The notes beneath the pieces are model-generated. The model was not told the DNA's origin. It saw only the letters and a list, made by a program, of their open reading frames with translations, and did not search any database. This document shows, one piece after another, positions 6,479 through 6,774 of a stretch of 6,774 nucleotides of DNA (its first letter is position 1; each line of letters opens with the position of its first letter). This DNA is from Euryarchaeota archaeon UBA486 (GTDB lineage Archaea > Thermoplasmatota > Poseidoniia > Poseidoniales > Poseidoniaceae), in contig DAET01000066.1 of the NCBI GenBank assembly GCA_002497765.1, forward strand, positions 2,453 to 9,226, given 5' to 3'. A program made the position numbers and the translations under genes.

Positions 6479-6774
6479 ATGCGTTTTGAACAGTTGAACG
6501 AGAGTGTTTGGGCCATGACCTACCTCATTGTTGACGAGGCAACCAGCGAAGCGGCCTTGGTCGACCCTGTGTACGATTTCATGCAACAGTACGTTGACCT
6601 CCTTGAGAAGGATGGTCTCACGCTGGTGTACGTCATTGCGACCCACACCCATGCCGACCACATCACCGCCTGCTTCACTTTGCAAGAACAGTACGACTGC
6701 GAGTACGTCATGTCGACCGAAACGGCGAGTCTTGGCGTGACCATGCACGTCGATGATGAGGAGAAAATCATGCT
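6479..6774 (+). CDS. MBL-fold hydrolase, persulfide dioxygenase/glyoxalase II-like (N-terminal part)
   Basis: Only the first 98 codons are inside the window; the frame is open to the last base. The beginning has the typical MBL layout: a strand with 'TYLIVDEATSEAALVDPV' (14-31), a helix, then the metal-binding motif THTHADH (55-61), where H56, H58, D60 and H61 are the HxHxDH ligands. The following IT (ITA, 62-64) and the DPV motif resemble ETHE1-like persulfide dioxygenases and glyoxalase II relatives, which act on glutathione- or other thiol-linked substrates with iron or zinc. The remaining metal ligands and any C-terminal rhodanese domain would lie outside the window, so the exact activity cannot be decided. 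The start at 6479 (MRFEQLNESV) fits the family. An in-frame ATG at 6446 would add 11 residues and cannot be excluded, since no Shine-Dalgarno precedes either. It is divergent from rmuC, with 79 bases between the starts. Confidence 0.88.
   Translation, partial: MRFEQLNESVWAMTYLIVDEATSEAALVDPVYDFMQQYVDLLEKDGLTLVYVIATHTHADHITACFTLQEQYDCEYVMSTETASLGVTMHVDDEEKIM

Noticed and set aside
6400..6516. Longer RmuC start at 6516 adding 39 residues
   Set aside because: The added sequence is polar and Arg-rich, overlaps the start of the divergent MBL gene, and would place the membrane anchor internally. The family pattern and the TATA spacing both support 6399.
1..6774. Inteins, CRISPR repeats, insertion sequences, tRNA genes or a defence island
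   Set aside because: RtcB and AlaRS motif spacing leaves no room for inteins. I saw no direct repeat arrays, terminal inverted repeats, transposase motifs or tRNA-like cloverleaf in the short intergenic gaps, and all genes have housekeeping or metabolic family assignments.

Overview
This 6.8 kb window is densely packed with protein-coding genes and looks like a chromosomal segment of a euryarchaeon. The strongest evidence is the alanyl-tRNA synthetase, which has the archaeal-type catalytic domain, an editing domain and a glycine-rich C-terminal motif. The RtcB ligase aligns almost residue for residue with archaeal RtcB, and the one good promoter candidate is a TATA-like box at the spacing of a leaderless archaeal transcript. 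GC content looks to be in the mid-50s percent by eye (not counted). The mix of archaeal information-processing genes with an RmuC protein of bacterial style would fit a marine Thermoplasmatota-like lineage such as Marine Group II/Poseidoniales, but that placement is inference.

Layout from left to right. (1) Positions 1-1460, minus strand: rtcB, the tRNA-splicing 3'-phosphate ligase, missing only a few C-terminal residues at the window edge. (2) Positions 1461-1580: divergent intergenic region. (3) Positions 1581-4427, plus strand: alaS, complete, preceded by a good Shine-Dalgarno. (4) Positions 4428-5147, minus strand: a NUDIX hydrolase with a long N-terminal region I cannot assign. Its stop codon directly abuts the alaS stop codon, with no base between them. 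(5) Positions 5194-6399, minus strand: an RmuC-family protein with a membrane anchor, coiled coil and nuclease-like domain. It is probably co-transcribed with the NUDIX gene. (6) Positions 6400-6478: divergent intergenic region with a TATA-like box. (7) Positions 6479 to the end, plus strand: the first 98 codons of a metallo-beta-lactamase-fold hydrolase of the persulfide dioxygenase/glyoxalase II type.

Functionally there are two themes. The left half concerns tRNA: RtcB joins spliced tRNA halves and AlaRS charges and proofreads tRNA-Ala. The right half is maintenance: RmuC acts in DNA stability, the NUDIX enzyme hydrolyses a nucleotide-type diphosphate, and the MBL enzyme probably acts on a thiol or persulfide metabolite. 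I see no mobile element, CRISPR array, tRNA, rRNA or clear new defence system. The points of interest are fine-scale: the zero-gap convergent stops, a depleted zinc-ligand set in AlaRS, a cysteine cluster in RtcB, an unassigned NUDIX N-terminus, and a possible leaderless promoter for rmuC.
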